From NCBI RefSeq assembly GCF_014084125.1, contig NZ_CP048405.1, forward strand, positions 7,006,001 through 7,070,000: 64,000 bases of DNA, read 5' to 3'. The position numbers were made by a program, and so were the translations under genes. The stretch is from Streptacidiphilus sp. PB12-B1b (GTDB taxonomy: Bacteria > Actinomycetota > Actinomycetes > Streptomycetales > Streptomycetaceae). Under the pieces are notes generated by a model that saw only the letters and a list, made by a program, of their open reading frames with translations, made no database searches and was not told where the DNA came from. How positions within the stretch are numbered: the first letter of the stretch is position 1; every line of letters begins with the position of its first letter. Positions 7,301 to 17,287 of this stretch are shown here, in pieces.

Positions 7301-8875
7301 TCAGCTGCCTCCGAGGAGTGCCGTGACGGCGGGGTTGCTGAGGCCGAGGAGCACGGCCGGCCAGAGCCCGGCGAGGACGGTGAGGGCGACGAGGGGGGTC
7401 CAGGCGGCGACTTCGTACGCCTGGACGTCGGCGATGCCCGGCGCGGTGGAGTTGTGCGGGCTGCGGGGGTCTCCCATGCAGATCCGGCGCACGACGTTGA
7501 GCATGTAGGCGGCGGTGAGCAGGGTGCCGAGTCCGGCGAGGGCCATGAAGACCAGGAACGCGGGGCGGGAGAGCCCCGCGGCGGGCTGGAAGGAGCCGAA
7601 GATGGCGAGGAGTTCGCCCCAGAACCCGGCGAGGCCGGGCAGTCCCAGGCTGGCGATGGCGGCGAAGGCGAGCAGTCCGCCCAGGCGGGGGGCGCGTCCG
7701 TACAGCGCCGCGCCGGTGCGGCCGGTGGCCCCGGCGATGGTGTCGAGGTCGGCGGTGCCGTAGCGGTCCTTGACCGCGCCGACGAGGAAGAACAGCAGGC
7801 CGGTGATCAGCCCGTGGGCGATGTTGGCGAACAGCGCCCCGTTGACCCCGGCGGCGGTGAGCGTGGAGATGCCCAGCAGCACGAAGCCCATGTGGCCGAC
7901 GGAGGAGTAGGCGATGAGCCGCTTGAGGTCGCCCTTGGCGCCGGGGCGGACCAGGGCGAGGCAGGCCAGTGAGCCGTAGACGATGCCGACCGCCGCGAAC
8001 GCGGCCAGGTACGGCGCGAACGTCGCCATGCCCTGGGGTGTGGCGGGGAGGAGGATCCGGACGAAACCGTAGGTGCCCATCTTCAGCAGCACCCCGGCGA
8101 GCAGTACCGAGCCGGTGGTGGGGGCGGCCGTGTGGGCGTCGGGCAGCCAGCTGTGGAAGGGCCACATCGGCGCCTTGACGGCGAAGCCGAGCCCGACCGC
8201 GAACACGACCAGGACCTGGGTGCTGTGCGAGAGCCCGGCTCCGTGGCGGTGCGCGAGCACGGTCATGTCGAAGGTGCCGGACTTGAAGCCGAGCAGCAGG
8301 AAGCCCAGCAGCATGCTGGCGGACCCGAGCAGGGTGTACAGGATGAAGCGGTTGGCGGCCGGGCCCCGGTTCTCGCCGCCCCAGCGGGCGATGAGGAAGT
8401 ACATGGGGATGAGCACGACCTCGAACGCCAGGAAGAACAGGATCAGGTCGAGCACCGCGAAGGTGCCGAGCATGCCCGCTTCGAGCAGCAGCAGCAGCCC
8501 GGTGTAGGAGCGGGGGCTGGGCGTGCCGGGCCCGTCGGGCAGTCGGCGCAGCGAGTAGACCGCGCACAGGAAGGAGAGCAGGGCGGTGAGCAGCAGCAGC
8601 GGGAGCGAGATCCCGTCCACGCCGAGGTGCAGCCGGACGCCGATGGCGGGGATCCAGGGGGCGTTGGTGACGGCCTGCATCCGGCCGGAGTGGCCTCGGT
8701 CGAATCCGGCGGCCAGGGCGACCGCCAGGGCGAGGGCCAGCCCGCTGACGGCGGCGCCGAAGCGCAGCGCACGGCGTCCGGCAGCCTGCTCGTCGGCGCC
8801 GAACAGGCCGGGGACGAGGGTGGCGGCGGCCCCGGCGAGCGGCAGCAGGATCAGCGCGATGAGGACGGCGTTCAT
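7301..8875 (-). CDS. nuoM: NADH-quinone oxidoreductase subunit M
   Basis: This 524-residue membrane subunit is one of the three antiporter-like proton channels. Characteristic stretches include FEVVLIPMYFLI with the key Glu, KAPMWPFHSWLPDAHT with conserved Lys/His, and SSVGHMGFVLLGI. The ATG at 8873-8875 overlaps the nuoL stop by 4 bp (ATGA), which fixes the start; a much longer open frame continues upstream inside nuoL but is not the gene. It acts with NuoL and NuoN in the distal membrane arm. Confidence 0.93.
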   Translation of the reverse strand: MNAVLIALILLPLAGAAATLVPGLFGADEQAAGRRALRFGAAVSGLALALAVALAAGFDRGHSGRMQAVTNAPWIPAIGVRLHLGVDGISLPLLLLTALLSFLCAVYSLRRLPDGPGTPSPRSYTGLLLLLEAGMLGTFAVLDLILFFLAFEVVLIPMYFLIARWGGENRGPAANRFILYTLLGSASMLLGFLLLGFKSGTFDMTVLAHRHGAGLSHSTQVLVVFAVGLGFAVKAPMWPFHSWLPDAHTAAPTTGSVLLAGVLLKMGTYGFVRILLPATPQGMATFAPYLAAFAAVGIVYGSLACLALVRPGAKGDLKRLIAYSSVGHMGFVLLGISTLTAAGVNGALFANIAHGLITGLLFFLVGAVKDRYGTADLDTIAGATGRTGAALYGRAPRLGGLLAFAAIASLGLPGLAGFWGELLAIFGSFQPAAGLSRPAFLVFMALAGLGTLLTAAYMLNVVRRICMGDPRSPHNSTAPGIADVQAYEVAAWTPLVALTVLAGLWPAVLLGLSNPAVTALLGGS

Positions 8876-10962
8876 CGGGTGGTCTCCACGAGGACGGCGA
8901 GGACGACGGCCCCGGCGAGCAGTGCGCTGAGGTAGGTCTGGGTGTTGCCGTTCTGGGCCCGGCGGACGGCCGCGCCCAGCAGCCGGGGCAGGCCGACGGC
9001 TGCGGCGATGTAGGTCTCGATGACCTCGCGGTCGAGGAAGCGGGCGAGCCCGGCGGCGGCGAGGACAGGGCGGACGGCCAGGTTCCGGTAGAGCCGGTCC
9101 ATGCCGAAGCCGCTGCTCGCGGGCCCGAGCAGCGGGCCGAGCAGCAGCCGGGCCGGGTCGGGGGCGAGCCGGGCGTCGCGGGCGGAGGCTGCGGCGTCGG
9201 CCATGGCCTGGTCGAGGCTGACGCCGGGGATGTCGGCGAGGTCGGCGGCGGCCTGGTCCGGGTGGGCGAGGGTGGCCGCGGGCCGGGTCGCCTCGTCGAG
9301 TTCGTGCGCGGCCAGCGCCGCCGGGGCCGTGGCCGCGTCGCTGACCAGGGCGGTGGCGCGGCGCCAAGCGGCGTAGGCGATGAGCACCCCGGCCAGGGCG
9401 ACGGCGGTGCCGAGGATCGCGGTGGTGCCGGAGGGGACGAGCGAGGTGCCGTCGAGGAAGGAGGGCAGCCAGCCGGTGCGCAGTCCGGCCAGGCCGAGGG
9501 CGACGGCGGGCACGGCGAGCAGCCACAGCGGCCAGCGCATGGCGCCGGGTTCCTCGGCGCCCGGGGCCGGGGCGGGCCCGGCTGCGGCGAGCGCGGCGGG
9601 GGCGCGGAAGGTCAGCAGCCACAGCCGGGTGGCGTAGACGGCGGTGAGCAGTCCGGTGAGCAGTCCGGCGACCAGGACGGTCCAGCCGACGGCGTGCGGG
9701 ACGGCGGAGGCCGGGCCGAGGCCGCCGGTGAGCGCGCGGCCCCGGGCAGCGTCCTCGGCGGCGGTGAGCACGGCGTCCTTGCTGAAGAAGCCGGAGAAGG
9801 GCGGGATTCCGGCCAGGGCGAGCAGGCCGATCGTCATCGTCCAGTAGGCGTCGGGGACGCGTCGGCGCAGGTCCGCCATGCGGGACATGGCGGTCAGCGA
9901 GTTGGTGTGGGCGGCGTGGATGACGACGCCCGCGGCGAGGAACAGCAGGGCCTTGAAGGCGCCGTGGGTGAGCAGGTGGAAGACGGCCGCGTCGCGGTCG
10001 CCGACGGCCAGGGCCCCGGCCATGTAGCCGAGCTGGCCGACGGTGGAGTAGGCCAGGACGCGTTTGATGTCGTCCTGGGCGAGGGCGCACAGCGCCGAGC
10101 CGACCATGGTGACGGCGGCCATGGCTCCGAGCACGGCCAGGGCGGCCGAGGAGAGCAGGAAGACCGGCAGCAGCCGGGCGACCAGGTAGATGCCGGCCGC
10201 GACCATGGTGGCGGCGTGGATGAGCGCGGAGACCGGGGTGGGGCCGGCCATGGCGTCCGGCAGCCAGGTGTGCAGCGGGAACTGGGCGGACTTGCCGGCC
10301 ACGCCGCAGAGCAGCAGCAGCGCGATGACGGTGGGGTGGTGGATCCGCCCGTCGGCGGCGGCCTGCAGGATGCCGCTGATGCCGAAGGTCCCGGCGGCGC
10401 TGCCCAGGGCGAGGATGCCGAAGAGGAAGGGCACGTCGCCGAGCTTGGTGACCAGGAACGCCTTGATGGAGGCGGAGCGGGCGTCCTCGTTCTCCCAGTG
10501 GTGGCCGACCAGGAAGTACGAGCAGATGCCCATGACCTCCCAGCCGACCAGCAGCACGATCAGGTCGCCGGAGTACAGGACCAGCAGCATGGCGGCGGTG
10601 AACAGCGACACCAGCGCGGTGTAGGAGGGGTAGCGGGCGTCGTTGCGCAGGTAGGAGGTCGAGTAGACCTGGACGCAGGTGGCGACCACGCCGACGAGGA
10701 CGGCCAGCAGGGTGGAGAAGCCGTCCAGGTGGAAGGAGAGGTCGATCGGGATGCCGCCGGTGGGGGTGAGCCGGGTGGCGGCGTCCAGGTGGTGCCCGCT
10801 GCCGAGGTCGGCGGCGACGGCGACGGCGAGCACGGCGGCGGCCAGGGTCGGCAGCACGGCCAGCGGCCGGACCAGGCCGGGGACGCGGCGGCCGGCGGCG
10901 AGGCCGGCCAGCGATCCGAGGAGGGGCAGCAGCGGGACGAGGACCGCCATGCTGAGGATCAT
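8872..10962 (-). CDS. nuoL: NADH-quinone oxidoreductase subunit L
   Basis: The 696-residue product is the largest antiporter-like subunit and carries the C-terminal lateral helix region. Seen in sequence: [47 protein letters not shown] (conserved Lys, His and the Ala/Pro-rich helix), and STVGQLGYM. The ATG at 10960-10962 overlaps the nuoK stop (ATGA). A second ATG four codons later is possible. The region from about residue 500 is less conserved and Ala-rich, ending with a final hydrophobic helix. Confidence 0.93.
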   Translation of the reverse strand: MILSMAVLVPLLPLLGSLAGLAAGRRVPGLVRPLAVLPTLAAAVLAVAVAADLGSGHHLDAATRLTPTGGIPIDLSFHLDGFSTLLAVLVGVVATCVQVYSTSYLRNDARYPSYTALVSLFTAAMLLVLYSGDLIVLLVGWEVMGICSYFLVGHHWENEDARSASIKAFLVTKLGDVPFLFGILALGSAAGTFGISGILQAAADGRIHHPTVIALLLLCGVAGKSAQFPLHTWLPDAMAGPTPVSALIHAATMVAAGIYLVARLLPVFLLSSAALAVLGAMAAVTMVGSALCALAQDDIKRVLAYSTVGQLGYMAGALAVGDRDAAVFHLLTHGAFKALLFLAAGVVIHAAHTNSLTAMSRMADLRRRVPDAYWTMTIGLLALAGIPPFSGFFSKDAVLTAAEDAARGRALTGGLGPASAVPHAVGWTVLVAGLLTGLLTAVYATRLWLLTFRAPAALAAAGPAPAPGAEEPGAMRWPLWLLAVPAVALGLAGLRTGWLPSFLDGTSLVPSGTTAILGTAVALAGVLIAYAAWRRATALVSDAATAPAALAAHELDEATRPAATLAHPDQAAADLADIPGVSLDQAMADAAASARDARLAPDPARLLLGPLLGPASSGFGMDRLYRNLAVRPVLAAAGLARFLDREVIETYIAAAVGLPRLLGAAVRRAQNGNTQTYLSALLAGAVVLAVLVETTR

Positions 10963-11375
10963 GCGACGGTGGCCTTCCCCTGGGGGGCGTCTGCCGGGGC
11001 GGTCGTGTCGGTGCCGGGTGCCATGCTGTCCTCGGTGCCGGTGCCGGAGTCCGCACCGGGGTCTCCGGGGCGGTCGGCGAGCATGCGCAGCCGGTCGATG
11101 TCGGCGGTGCCGTGGGTGCGGAAGACCATGAGGACGATGGCCAGGCCGAGGCCGATCTCGGCGGCGGCGATGGTGATGGTGAACAGGGTGAGGGCCTGGC
11201 CGGCGTGCAGGGTGTCGCGCAGCCAGACGTCGAAGGCCACCAGGTCGAGGTTGACGGCGTTGAGCATCAGCTCGACGGACATCAGGACGAGCACGGAGTT
11301 GCGGCGCGCGAGCACCCCGTACAGGCCGACGCTGAACAGCAGGACGGCGAGAACGGCGGGATAGACGAGATGCAT
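10959..11375 (-). CDS. nuoK: NADH-quinone oxidoreductase subunit K, with C-terminal extension
   Basis: The product has 138 residues; the typical NuoK has about 100. The first 97 residues contain the three expected helices with the conserved Glu of [16 protein letters not shown] (about residue 35) and the second in [12 protein letters not shown]. The last 40 residues are a hydrophilic Gly/Thr/Ala-rich tail not usual for NuoK. The stop overlaps the nuoL start, and the upstream nuoJ ends 6 bp before the ATG. It is part of the proton path at the junction of the membrane arm. Confidence 0.93.
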   Translation of the reverse strand: MHLVYPAVLAVLLFSVGLYGVLARRNSVLVLMSVELMLNAVNLDLVAFDVWLRDTLHAGQALTLFTITIAAAEIGLGLAIVLMVFRTHGTADIDRLRMLADRPGDPGADSGTGTEDSMAPGTDTTAPADAPQGKATVA

Positions 11376-11381
11376 CCCGGG

Positions 11382-11930
11382 TCAGCGCTCCTCTCGGTGG
11401 CGGCGCGAGATGACGACGGCGCCGACGAGCGCGGCGAGCAGCAGCACGGACAGCGCCTCGAACGGCAGGACCCAGTAGCGGAACAGCATGGTGCCGTTGG
11501 CCCGGGTGCTGCCGCCGCCGGCGGCGAGGTCGATCCAGGTGCTGCGGAAGGCGTCGACGACCAGCGTGACCAGCGTCGCGGCGGCGGCGACGGCGACGCC
11601 CAGGGCGACCCAGCGGTTGCCGGAGTCGGCGTCGGGTGAGGCGCCGATGGGCGCCTTGGTGAGCATCAGCCCGAACAGGACCAGCACGACGACCGAGCCG
11701 AGGTAGATCAGGACCTGGACCCAGGCGATGAACTCGGCCGTGAGCAGGAGGTACTCGATGGCGAGCCCGCCGAGGGCCACGACCAGCCACAGCGCGGCGT
11801 GGACGAGCTGCTTGGTGGTGACGGTGAGCAGGGCCGCGCCGAGGACGGCGAGGCCGACCAGGACGAAGACGATCTCGACGCCGCCGGGCGTCAGGAAGGA
11901 GTGCCCCTGGGAGCTGAGCGAGCCGGTCAC
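11382..11930 (-). CDS. nuoJ: NADH-quinone oxidoreductase subunit J
   Basis: This 182-residue membrane subunit has five hydrophobic segments, with the family stretch [22 protein letters not shown]. The start GTG at 11928-11930 overlaps the nuoI stop (GTGA), so translation is coupled. The ribosome binding site would be inside the end of nuoI. It belongs to the membrane arm of complex I. Confidence 0.92.
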   Translation of the reverse strand: MTGSLSSQGHSFLTPGGVEIVFVLVGLAVLGAALLTVTTKQLVHAALWLVVALGGLAIEYLLLTAEFIAWVQVLIYLGSVVVLVLFGLMLTKAPIGASPDADSGNRWVALGVAVAAAATLVTLVVDAFRSTWIDLAAGGGSTRANGTMLFRYWVLPFEALSVLLLAALVGAVVISRRHREER

Positions 11931-12532
11931 GAGGTGGCCTCCGGATCGGGCTTGTCGGCGGCTTCGGCTGCGGCGGCTGCCGCTTCTGCGGCGGCGGCCT
12001 TGTCGGCGGCCTTGCGGGCCGCGCCCACCTCCTTGGCCTCCTCGGCCAGCGGGTCCAGCGCGGGCGGCGCCGGGACGGTCCACATCCAGTCGCGGAGCCG
12101 CTCCCGCTCGTGGGTGAGGTCCAGGATGTCCGTCTCGGAGTACTCGAACTCCGGCGACCAGAACAGCGCGTCGAAGGGGCAGACCTCGATGCAGATGCCG
12201 CAGTACATGCACAGCGAGAAGTCGATGGCGAAACGGTCCAGCACGTTCCGGGTGCGGGCCCGGGCGTTGGGCTCCACCGCCGGGAGCGTCTCCTTGTGCG
12301 AGTCGATGTAGATGCACCAGTCGGGGCACTCGCGCGCGCACAACATGCACACCGTGCAGTTCTCCTCCAGCAGCGCGATCACCCCGCGCGAGCGCGGCGG
12401 CAGCTCGGGCTGGACGTCCGGGTACTGGTGCGTGACGGTGCGCCTGGTCATCGTCCGCAGGGTCACGGCGAGGCCCTTGGCCAGGCCGCGCCCGGGGACG
12501 CCGCCGCCGTGACGGCCGGGGAGGGGAGCCAC
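11927..12532 (-). CDS. nuoI: NADH-quinone oxidoreductase subunit I (2 x 4Fe-4S)
   Basis: The 201-residue product carries two ferredoxin-type 4Fe-4S sites: Cys59, 62, 65, 69 ([11 protein letters not shown]) and Cys108, 111, 114, 118 ([11 protein letters not shown]). It relays electrons toward NuoB. I choose the GTG at 12530-12532, which shares one base with the nuoH stop (TAGTG) and gives the usual [13 protein letters not shown] lead-in; an ATG at 12449-12451 would shorten it by 27 residues. The C-terminal 45 residues are Ala/Lys/Glu-rich and look disordered. Confidence 0.92.
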   Translation of the reverse strand: MAPLPGRHGGGVPGRGLAKGLAVTLRTMTRRTVTHQYPDVQPELPPRSRGVIALLEENCTVCMLCARECPDWCIYIDSHKETLPAVEPNARARTRNVLDRFAIDFSLCMYCGICIEVCPFDALFWSPEFEYSETDILDLTHERERLRDWMWTVPAPPALDPLAEEAKEVGAARKAADKAAAAEAAAAAAEAADKPDPEATS

Positions 12533-13494
12533 TAGGAGATCACCACCTTGACGACGCCGGTGAGGGCGAGCTGGGCGAGGGAGAGCGGGATGAGGACGGT
12601 CCAGGCGAAGCGCATCAGCTGGTCCTCCCGCAGCCGGGGGTAGGTGACGCGCAGCCAGATCACCACGAAGGCCAGGGCGAAGGTCTTCTGCAGGGTCCAC
12701 AGCCAGCCGAGGTCCCCGGCGAGCGGGCCGTGCCAGCCGCCCAGGAACAGCACCGAGGTCAGCGCGCACAGGACGAGGATGCCCGCGTACTCGGAGAGCA
12801 GGAACAGCGCGAACCGCAGGCCGGTGTACTCGGTGTAGGCGCCGAAGATGATCTCGGAGTCGGCCACCGGCATGTCGAAGGGCGGGCGTTGCAGCTCGGC
12901 CAGCCCGGCGGTGAAGAACACGAAGCCGCCGACGATCTGCCACGGCACCCACCACCAGTGGAAGGCGCCCATGATGCCTGTCAGCGAGACCGTCCCGGCG
13001 GCCATCGCCACCGAGGCGGCGGCCAGCAGCATCGGCAGCTCGTACGCCATCAGCTGGGCCGCCGTGCGGATGCCGCCGAGCAGCGAGAACTTGTTGGCCG
13101 ACGCCCACCCCGCCATCAGCGAGCCGAGGACGCCGACGCCCATCACCGCCAGTACGAAGAACAGCCCGGCGTCGAGGTCCTGCCCGACCAGGCCGCCCGG
13201 ACCGACCGGGATGGCGACCAGCACCAGCAGGTACGGCAGCAGGGCCACGGCGGGCGCCAGCTGGAAGATCCGGCGGTCCGCGTCGGCGGGGACGACGTCC
13301 TCCTTCTGCGCGAACTTGACCCCGTCGGCGACCAGCTGCGCCCAGCCGTGGAACCCGCCCGCGTACATCGGGCCCAGCCGGCCCTGCATGTGGGCCATGA
13401 CCTTGTGCTCGGTCTGCCCGATGACCAGCGGCACGACCAGGAACACCGCCAGGATCACCACGCAGCGGAGCAGCGCGTCAAGCGCGGTGGTCAT
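12532..13494 (-). CDS. nuoH: NADH-quinone oxidoreductase subunit H
   Basis: The 320-residue membrane subunit helps form the quinone cavity at the base of complex I. Typical blocks are visible: [43 protein letters not shown], and [30 protein letters not shown]. About eight helices are predicted by eye. The ATG at 13492-13494 overlaps the nuoC stop. A subunit that builds the quinone site without a local nuoD is notable, since NuoD normally supplies the other wall of that site. Confidence 0.94.
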   Translation of the reverse strand: MTTALDALLRCVVILAVFLVVPLVIGQTEHKVMAHMQGRLGPMYAGGFHGWAQLVADGVKFAQKEDVVPADADRRIFQLAPAVALLPYLLVLVAIPVGPGGLVGQDLDAGLFFVLAVMGVGVLGSLMAGWASANKFSLLGGIRTAAQLMAYELPMLLAAASVAMAAGTVSLTGIMGAFHWWWVPWQIVGGFVFFTAGLAELQRPPFDMPVADSEIIFGAYTEYTGLRFALFLLSEYAGILVLCALTSVLFLGGWHGPLAGDLGWLWTLQKTFALAFVVIWLRVTYPRLREDQLMRFAWTVLIPLSLAQLALTGVVKVVIS

Positions 13495-14453
13495 GCGTCG
13501 TCTCCTGTCGGCTGCGGATCGTCCCCGCCCTCACCGGCGGCGTCCTGCGACGGTGCCGCCGGGGGCTCAGCAGGCGGCTCGGCGGCGGGCCCGGCAGGGG
13601 GCTCGGCCGGTGGCGGCTCGGGGGTGGGGAGCTGCCAGGGGGCGTCCGGGGTGGGCGCGGGGGGTGCCTCGGGCGCGGCTGCGGGGGCGGGCGCCGCGGG
13701 GGCGGCCTGGCTGGCGGAGCCCTGGTCGACGCTGCGGGTGCGGCGGGGACGGTCCGCGCGGACCGGGCGCTCGCCCGCCGCCGCTGCGGCGGCGCCCTCG
13801 GCGGCGGCCGCCGCGCGCGGGCCCCGGCCCGCACCCCGAGCGGGCCGCTCGGGGACGGGCGGGAGCGTGCCCGCGAGCGGGCCCCACTCGTTCGGGTCGG
13901 GGACGCCCGGCGGCAGCATCCGGCGGCGCGCGGCCGGTGCGCCGCCCTCGCCCGGGTGGTCGCTCTCGCCCGGTTCCTTGGCGCCCGGCCATGCCTTGGC
14001 AACCCGCGCCGCCAGCACGAACTCCTTGCGCAGCGGGTAGCCCTCGAAGCCCTCGGGCAGCAGCAGCGTGGCCAGGTCCGGGTGCCCGGTGAAGTCGATG
14101 CCGAACATCTCGTGGGTCTCGCGCTCGTGCCAGGCCGCCCCGGCGAACACCCCGGTCGCGGTGGGCAGCGCGGCGGCGTCCCGGGCGACGCGGGTGCGCA
14201 GCAGCACCGCGGTCAGCGGGCCGCCGGTGCCGACGGCGGCCAGGTGGGCGACCACGGAGAAGCCCTCGGCCAGTTCGTCGACGGCGCTGAGCCAGTCGAA
14301 GAAGGCCAGCCCGAGGCGGTCGCGGGCGGCCGTCAGCGCCTCGGTCCAGTGCTCCGCCGGGACGTCCACGGTCAGCAGCGCGAAGGCGTGCTCCGCCGTG
14401 GCCCACGGCCCGATCGCCGCGGCGGTCTCCTCCGGTGTGCGTTCGCTGCTCAC
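13491..14453 (-). CDS. nuoC: NADH-quinone oxidoreductase subunit C with long low-complexity tail
   Basis: The product has 320 residues. Residues 1-160 form a normal 30-kDa subunit, with the signature [13 protein letters not shown] (109-121) and [22 protein letters not shown]. From about residue 205 to the end there is a Pro/Ala/Glu-rich tail with no domain I know, so the protein is about twice the length of the folded part. The GTG start at 14451-14453 overlaps the nuoB stop (GTGA); the frame is open further upstream inside nuoB but not used. It connects NuoB to the peripheral arm. Confidence 0.88.
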   Translation of the reverse strand: MSSERTPEETAAAIGPWATAEHAFALLTVDVPAEHWTEALTAARDRLGLAFFDWLSAVDELAEGFSVVAHLAAVGTGGPLTAVLLRTRVARDAAALPTATGVFAGAAWHERETHEMFGIDFTGHPDLATLLLPEGFEGYPLRKEFVLAARVAKAWPGAKEPGESDHPGEGGAPAARRRMLPPGVPDPNEWGPLAGTLPPVPERPARGAGRGPRAAAAAEGAAAAAAGERPVRADRPRRTRSVDQGSASQAAPAAPAPAAAPEAPPAPTPDAPWQLPTPEPPPAEPPAGPAAEPPAEPPAAPSQDAAGEGGDDPQPTGDDA

Positions 14454-15127
14454 GTCTGCGGGCCTTCCTCCGTCGCGGGCCCGCTCACCAGCGGGCGCTT
14501 CAGGGCGGCAGCCGAGGGGGCGGAGGAAGCGGGACGGCCCGGGTACTGGTCGGCCACCGACTCCTGGGCGATCTTCTCCTGGAGCTTGAGGATGCCCTGC
14601 AGCAGCGCCTCCGGCCGGGGCGGGCAGCCGGGCACGTAGACGTCGACCGGGATGATCTGGTCGACGCCCTTGGTGACCGCGTAGGAGTCCCAGTAGGGGC
14701 CGCCGGAGTTGGAGCAGGCGCCGAAGGAGATCACGTACTTGGGTTCGGGCATCTGCTCGTAGAGGCGCTTGATGGCGGGGGCCATCTTGTCCGTCACGGT
14801 GCCCGAGACGATCATCAGATCGGCCTGGCGCGGGCCGGGCGCGAACGGGATGACGCCCATCCGGATGAAGTCGTGCTTGGCCATGGACGCGGCGATGAAC
14901 TCGATCGCGCAGCAGGCGAGGCCGAAGTTGAAGACCCACAGGCTGTAGCGCCGCCCCCAGTTGAGGACGACCTTGACCGGGTCCGGGGCGAGCCGGGCGA
15001 GCGGGCCGAGCCGGCGCGGCTCGACCGCGCCGGGGCCGGGCCGGGCCGGGTCCGGCAGGCCCAGGGGCACGGCGGCCGAGGCGTCCGCGCCGCCGTGGGA
15101 GTGCGGGTGGCGGGGGTTCACGTCCAT
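14450..15127 (-). CDS. nuoB: NADH-quinone oxidoreductase subunit B (N2 cluster)
   Basis: The 225-residue product binds the terminal iron-sulphur cluster N2, which hands electrons to quinone. The four ligands are seen at Cys72-Cys73 (LACCAIEF), Cys138 (FGACSNSGG) and Cys168 ([11 protein letters not shown]). The ATG at 15125-15127 overlaps the end of nuoA by 10 bp. About 45 extra N-terminal residues before the conserved core are His/Pro/Ala-rich. The complete cluster ligands argue that the complex is electron-active. Confidence 0.94.
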   Translation of the reverse strand: MDVNPRHPHSHGGADASAAVPLGLPDPARPGPGAVEPRRLGPLARLAPDPVKVVLNWGRRYSLWVFNFGLACCAIEFIAASMAKHDFIRMGVIPFAPGPRQADLMIVSGTVTDKMAPAIKRLYEQMPEPKYVISFGACSNSGGPYWDSYAVTKGVDQIIPVDVYVPGCPPRPEALLQGILKLQEKIAQESVADQYPGRPASSAPSAAALKRPLVSGPATEEGPQT

Positions 15128-15522
15128 TCCAGAACGCCCTTCTTCCAGGCGTAGAGCAGGCCGACGGCGAGGAAGCCGATGAAGACGAACATCTCGATCA
15201 GCGTCCCGGCGCCGAACCCGGGGGCGGCGAAGACGGTGGCCCAGGGGAAGAGGTAGACGGCGTCCACCGCGAAGATCACGTACAGGAAGGCGTAGATGTA
15301 GTAGCGGATCTGGGTGTGCGCCCAGCCCTCCCCCACCGGGTCCACGCCGCATTCGTACGCCAGGAGCTTCTCCGGCGTCGGCGCGTACGGGCGCAGCAGC
15401 CGGTTGGCGCCGAACGCCGTGGACACGAACAGCACACCGATGACCGCGAGCAGGCCGACCACGGCATAGCCGTGGAAGTACCCGGACTGCGCGGGCGCGG
15501 CGGCCGCCGCCAGTGCCTCCAT
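15118..15522 (-). CDS. nuoA: NADH-quinone oxidoreductase subunit A
   Basis: This 134-residue membrane subunit has three helices and the conserved loop [32 protein letters not shown]. It is the first gene of the nuo operon, so the promoter should lie in the 280 bp upstream (15523-15802), an AT-richer stretch (TGCATATTCATGACG) directed to the minus strand. The operon order A-B-C-H-I-J-K-L-M-N, with overlaps or gaps of 6 bp or less, suggests one transcript. Confidence 0.93.
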   Translation of the reverse strand: MEALAAAAAPAQSGYFHGYAVVGLLAVIGVLFVSTAFGANRLLRPYAPTPEKLLAYECGVDPVGEGWAHTQIRYYIYAFLYVIFAVDAVYLFPWATVFAAPGFGAGTLIEMFVFIGFLAVGLLYAWKKGVLEWT

Positions 15523-15673
15523 GCTCGCTGCCTCCCGGTCCGTTCCTTTGCATATTCATGACGTTCTGTACGCACGGGAGTCTAGGTCCACCGGCAGCGA
15601 CTGCGTGAACGGGACTCATCACGCGAGACGTCCGACCCGCCCGTGGTGAGACCGGCGCGGCCGGGCGCGCCGG

Positions 15674-15692
15674 GGGTGGGGTTATCCCCCGG
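15674..15692 (+). promoter_or_regulatory. Shared 19-bp promoter motif, copy 1
   Basis: GGGTGGGGTTATCCCCCGG, a near palindrome around GGGGTTAnCCCC. It matches 17138-17156 at 18 of 19 positions. In both copies AGGCT (a plausible -10) begins 47 nt after the motif end. Position relative to the kinase start: 110 nt upstream. Confidence 0.75.
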
Positions 15693-15802
15693 AACGGGAG
15701 GCCGATCCACCCCATCGCCAACGGCGGCCCCCGCGGCGAGGCTTGGGGCACGGACCGGAAGCCCGTGTCCCCGGCCGAACCGCGTACCCGAGGATGGACC
15801 CC

Positions 15803-16990
15803 ATGGCACACGACACCGCCCCGACCCGGGGACGCCCCGCCTTCAACCGGACCATGTGGCGTGAGGTCGGCTATCTGCTGCTGGGCCTGCCGCTGGGCGT
15901 CGTCGGCTTCGTGCTCACCGTCACCGGGCTGGCCCTGGGGGTGGGGACGCTGGTGACCTTCGTCGGGATCTGGATCATGGCCGGTGCGTTGCTCCTGGTC
16001 AGGAGCTTCGGGGTGGTGGAGCGCGGGCTGGCCAGGACGCTGCTGGACCTCGACGTCGCCGAGCCGCCGCCGCTGGTGTCCGGGCCCCGGGAGACGACGG
16101 TCTGGCGGCGGGTCCTGGCCGTGCTCTCCGACGGCCTGGCCTGGCGCACCGCGCTCTACCTGGTGATCAAACTGCCGTGGGGGATCTTCACCTTCACGCT
16201 GACGCTGGTCGGGTTGTGCGTGCTGTGGCCGGTGCTGCCGTGGCTGGTCCGGGGCCTGTCGACGGTGGACCGGCTGCTGGCCGGCTCGCTGCTGGCCCCG
16301 ACGCCGTTGACCGAGCGGGTGCGGGAACTGGAGGACGACCGGGGCACGGTCGTCGACTCGGCCGCCGCCGACCTGCGCCGGATCGAGCGCGATCTGCACG
16401 ACGGCGCGCAGGCCCGGCTGGTCGCCCTGGCCATGGACCTCGGTCTGGCCAAGGAGAAGCTGGCGGAGGATCCGGAGACGGCCGCGAAGATGGTCGCCGA
16501 CGCGCACGGCGAGGTGAAGCTGGCCCTCCAGGAGCTGCGCGACCTGGCCCGGGGCATCCACCCGGCGGTGCTCACCGACCGGGGGCTGGACGCCGCACTG
16601 TCGTCGGTGGCGAGCCGGTGCACGGTGCCGGGCGGCGTGCGCGTCAACGCGGACCTGCCCAGCGGCCCGGACCGAGCCTCGCGGCCGGACCCGGCGGTGG
16701 AGGGCATCGCCTACTTCACCGTCAGCGAGCTGCTCACCAATGTCTCCAAGCACGCGGACGCCCGCACCGCGACCGTCGACGCCTGGCGGTCCGGGGAGAC
16801 GCTGATGCTGCAGGTGCGGGACGACGGCCGGGGCGGCGCGCTGGAGCGGCCCGGCGGCGGCCTGGCCGGGCTGGCGGACCGGATCAGGGCGGTGGACGGC
16901 GTGTTCGTGGTGGACAGCCCGGTCGGCGGGCCGACGGTGGTGTCGGTGGAGCTGCCGTGGCGCACCCGGGGCGCGGTCCCCCGGGCCTAG
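15803..16990 (+). CDS. Sensor histidine kinase (NarL/DesK type) with putative sensor domain
   Basis: The product has 395 residues. Residues 20-165 form the four-helix 'putative sensor' module common in actinobacteria; the dimerisation domain carries [12 protein letters not shown] with phospho-acceptor His199; the C-terminal ATPase domain has [10 protein letters not shown] and DDGRGG. The ATG at 15803 is preferred over 15794 because GAGGATGG lies at proper spacing before it. There is no response regulator next to it. The downstream gene encodes a second copy of the sensor module alone, under a matching promoter motif, so the two are probably co-regulated. Confidence 0.9.
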   Translation: MAHDTAPTRGRPAFNRTMWREVGYLLLGLPLGVVGFVLTVTGLALGVGTLVTFVGIWIMAGALLLVRSFGVVERGLARTLLDLDVAEPPPLVSGPRETTVWRRVLAVLSDGLAWRTALYLVIKLPWGIFTFTLTLVGLCVLWPVLPWLVRGLSTVDRLLAGSLLAPTPLTERVRELEDDRGTVVDSAAADLRRIERDLHDGAQARLVALAMDLGLAKEKLAEDPETAAKMVADAHGEVKLALQELRDLARGIHPAVLTDRGLDAALSSVASRCTVPGGVRVNADLPSGPDRASRPDPAVEGIAYFTVSELLTNVSKHADARTATVDAWRSGETLMLQVRDDGRGGALERPGGGLAGLADRIRAVDGVFVVDSPVGGPTVVSVELPWRTRGAVPRA

Positions 16991-17137
16991 GGGCCTGCCG
17001 GGGGCGGTAGGCGGGCCGTGGCGGCGGCGTTCGGGCGGCGGAGGCCGCGCGGACGCCGCCGCCGCTCGCGTCCGCCCGGGGCACCGGCAGGCCGGGCGGC
17101 GGCGGGCGGCGGCAGGCCGGGCGCCGGTGGCGCCTGC

Positions 17138-17156
17138 CGGGTGGGGTTAACCCCCG
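17138..17156 (+). promoter_or_regulatory. Shared 19-bp promoter motif, copy 2
   Basis: GGGTGGGGTTAACCCCCGG contains the perfect palindrome GGGGTTAACCCC (17142-17153). It lies 131 nt before the sensor-only gene, with the same distance to AGGCT as copy 1. Confidence 0.75.
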
Positions 17157-17287
17157 GTCGGGACGGCCACCGGCACCAGGGCTTTCCGGCCCGGCGGACG
17201 ACAGGCTGGAGGCAGACAGCAGCACACCGAGCCGGGCACGACACAGCGCCGCACGGCACGGCACGGGTTCGAGGAGAGCAGGGGACG

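Noticed and set aside
5309-11364. Long plus-strand frames opposite the nuo genes
   Set aside because: Arg/Gly/Gln-rich frames antisense to clearly conserved complex I subunits.
14454-14939. An upstream extension of the nuoC frame into nuoB
   Set aside because: The extension has no family match; the GTG at 14453 overlaps the nuoB stop as in the rest of the operon.
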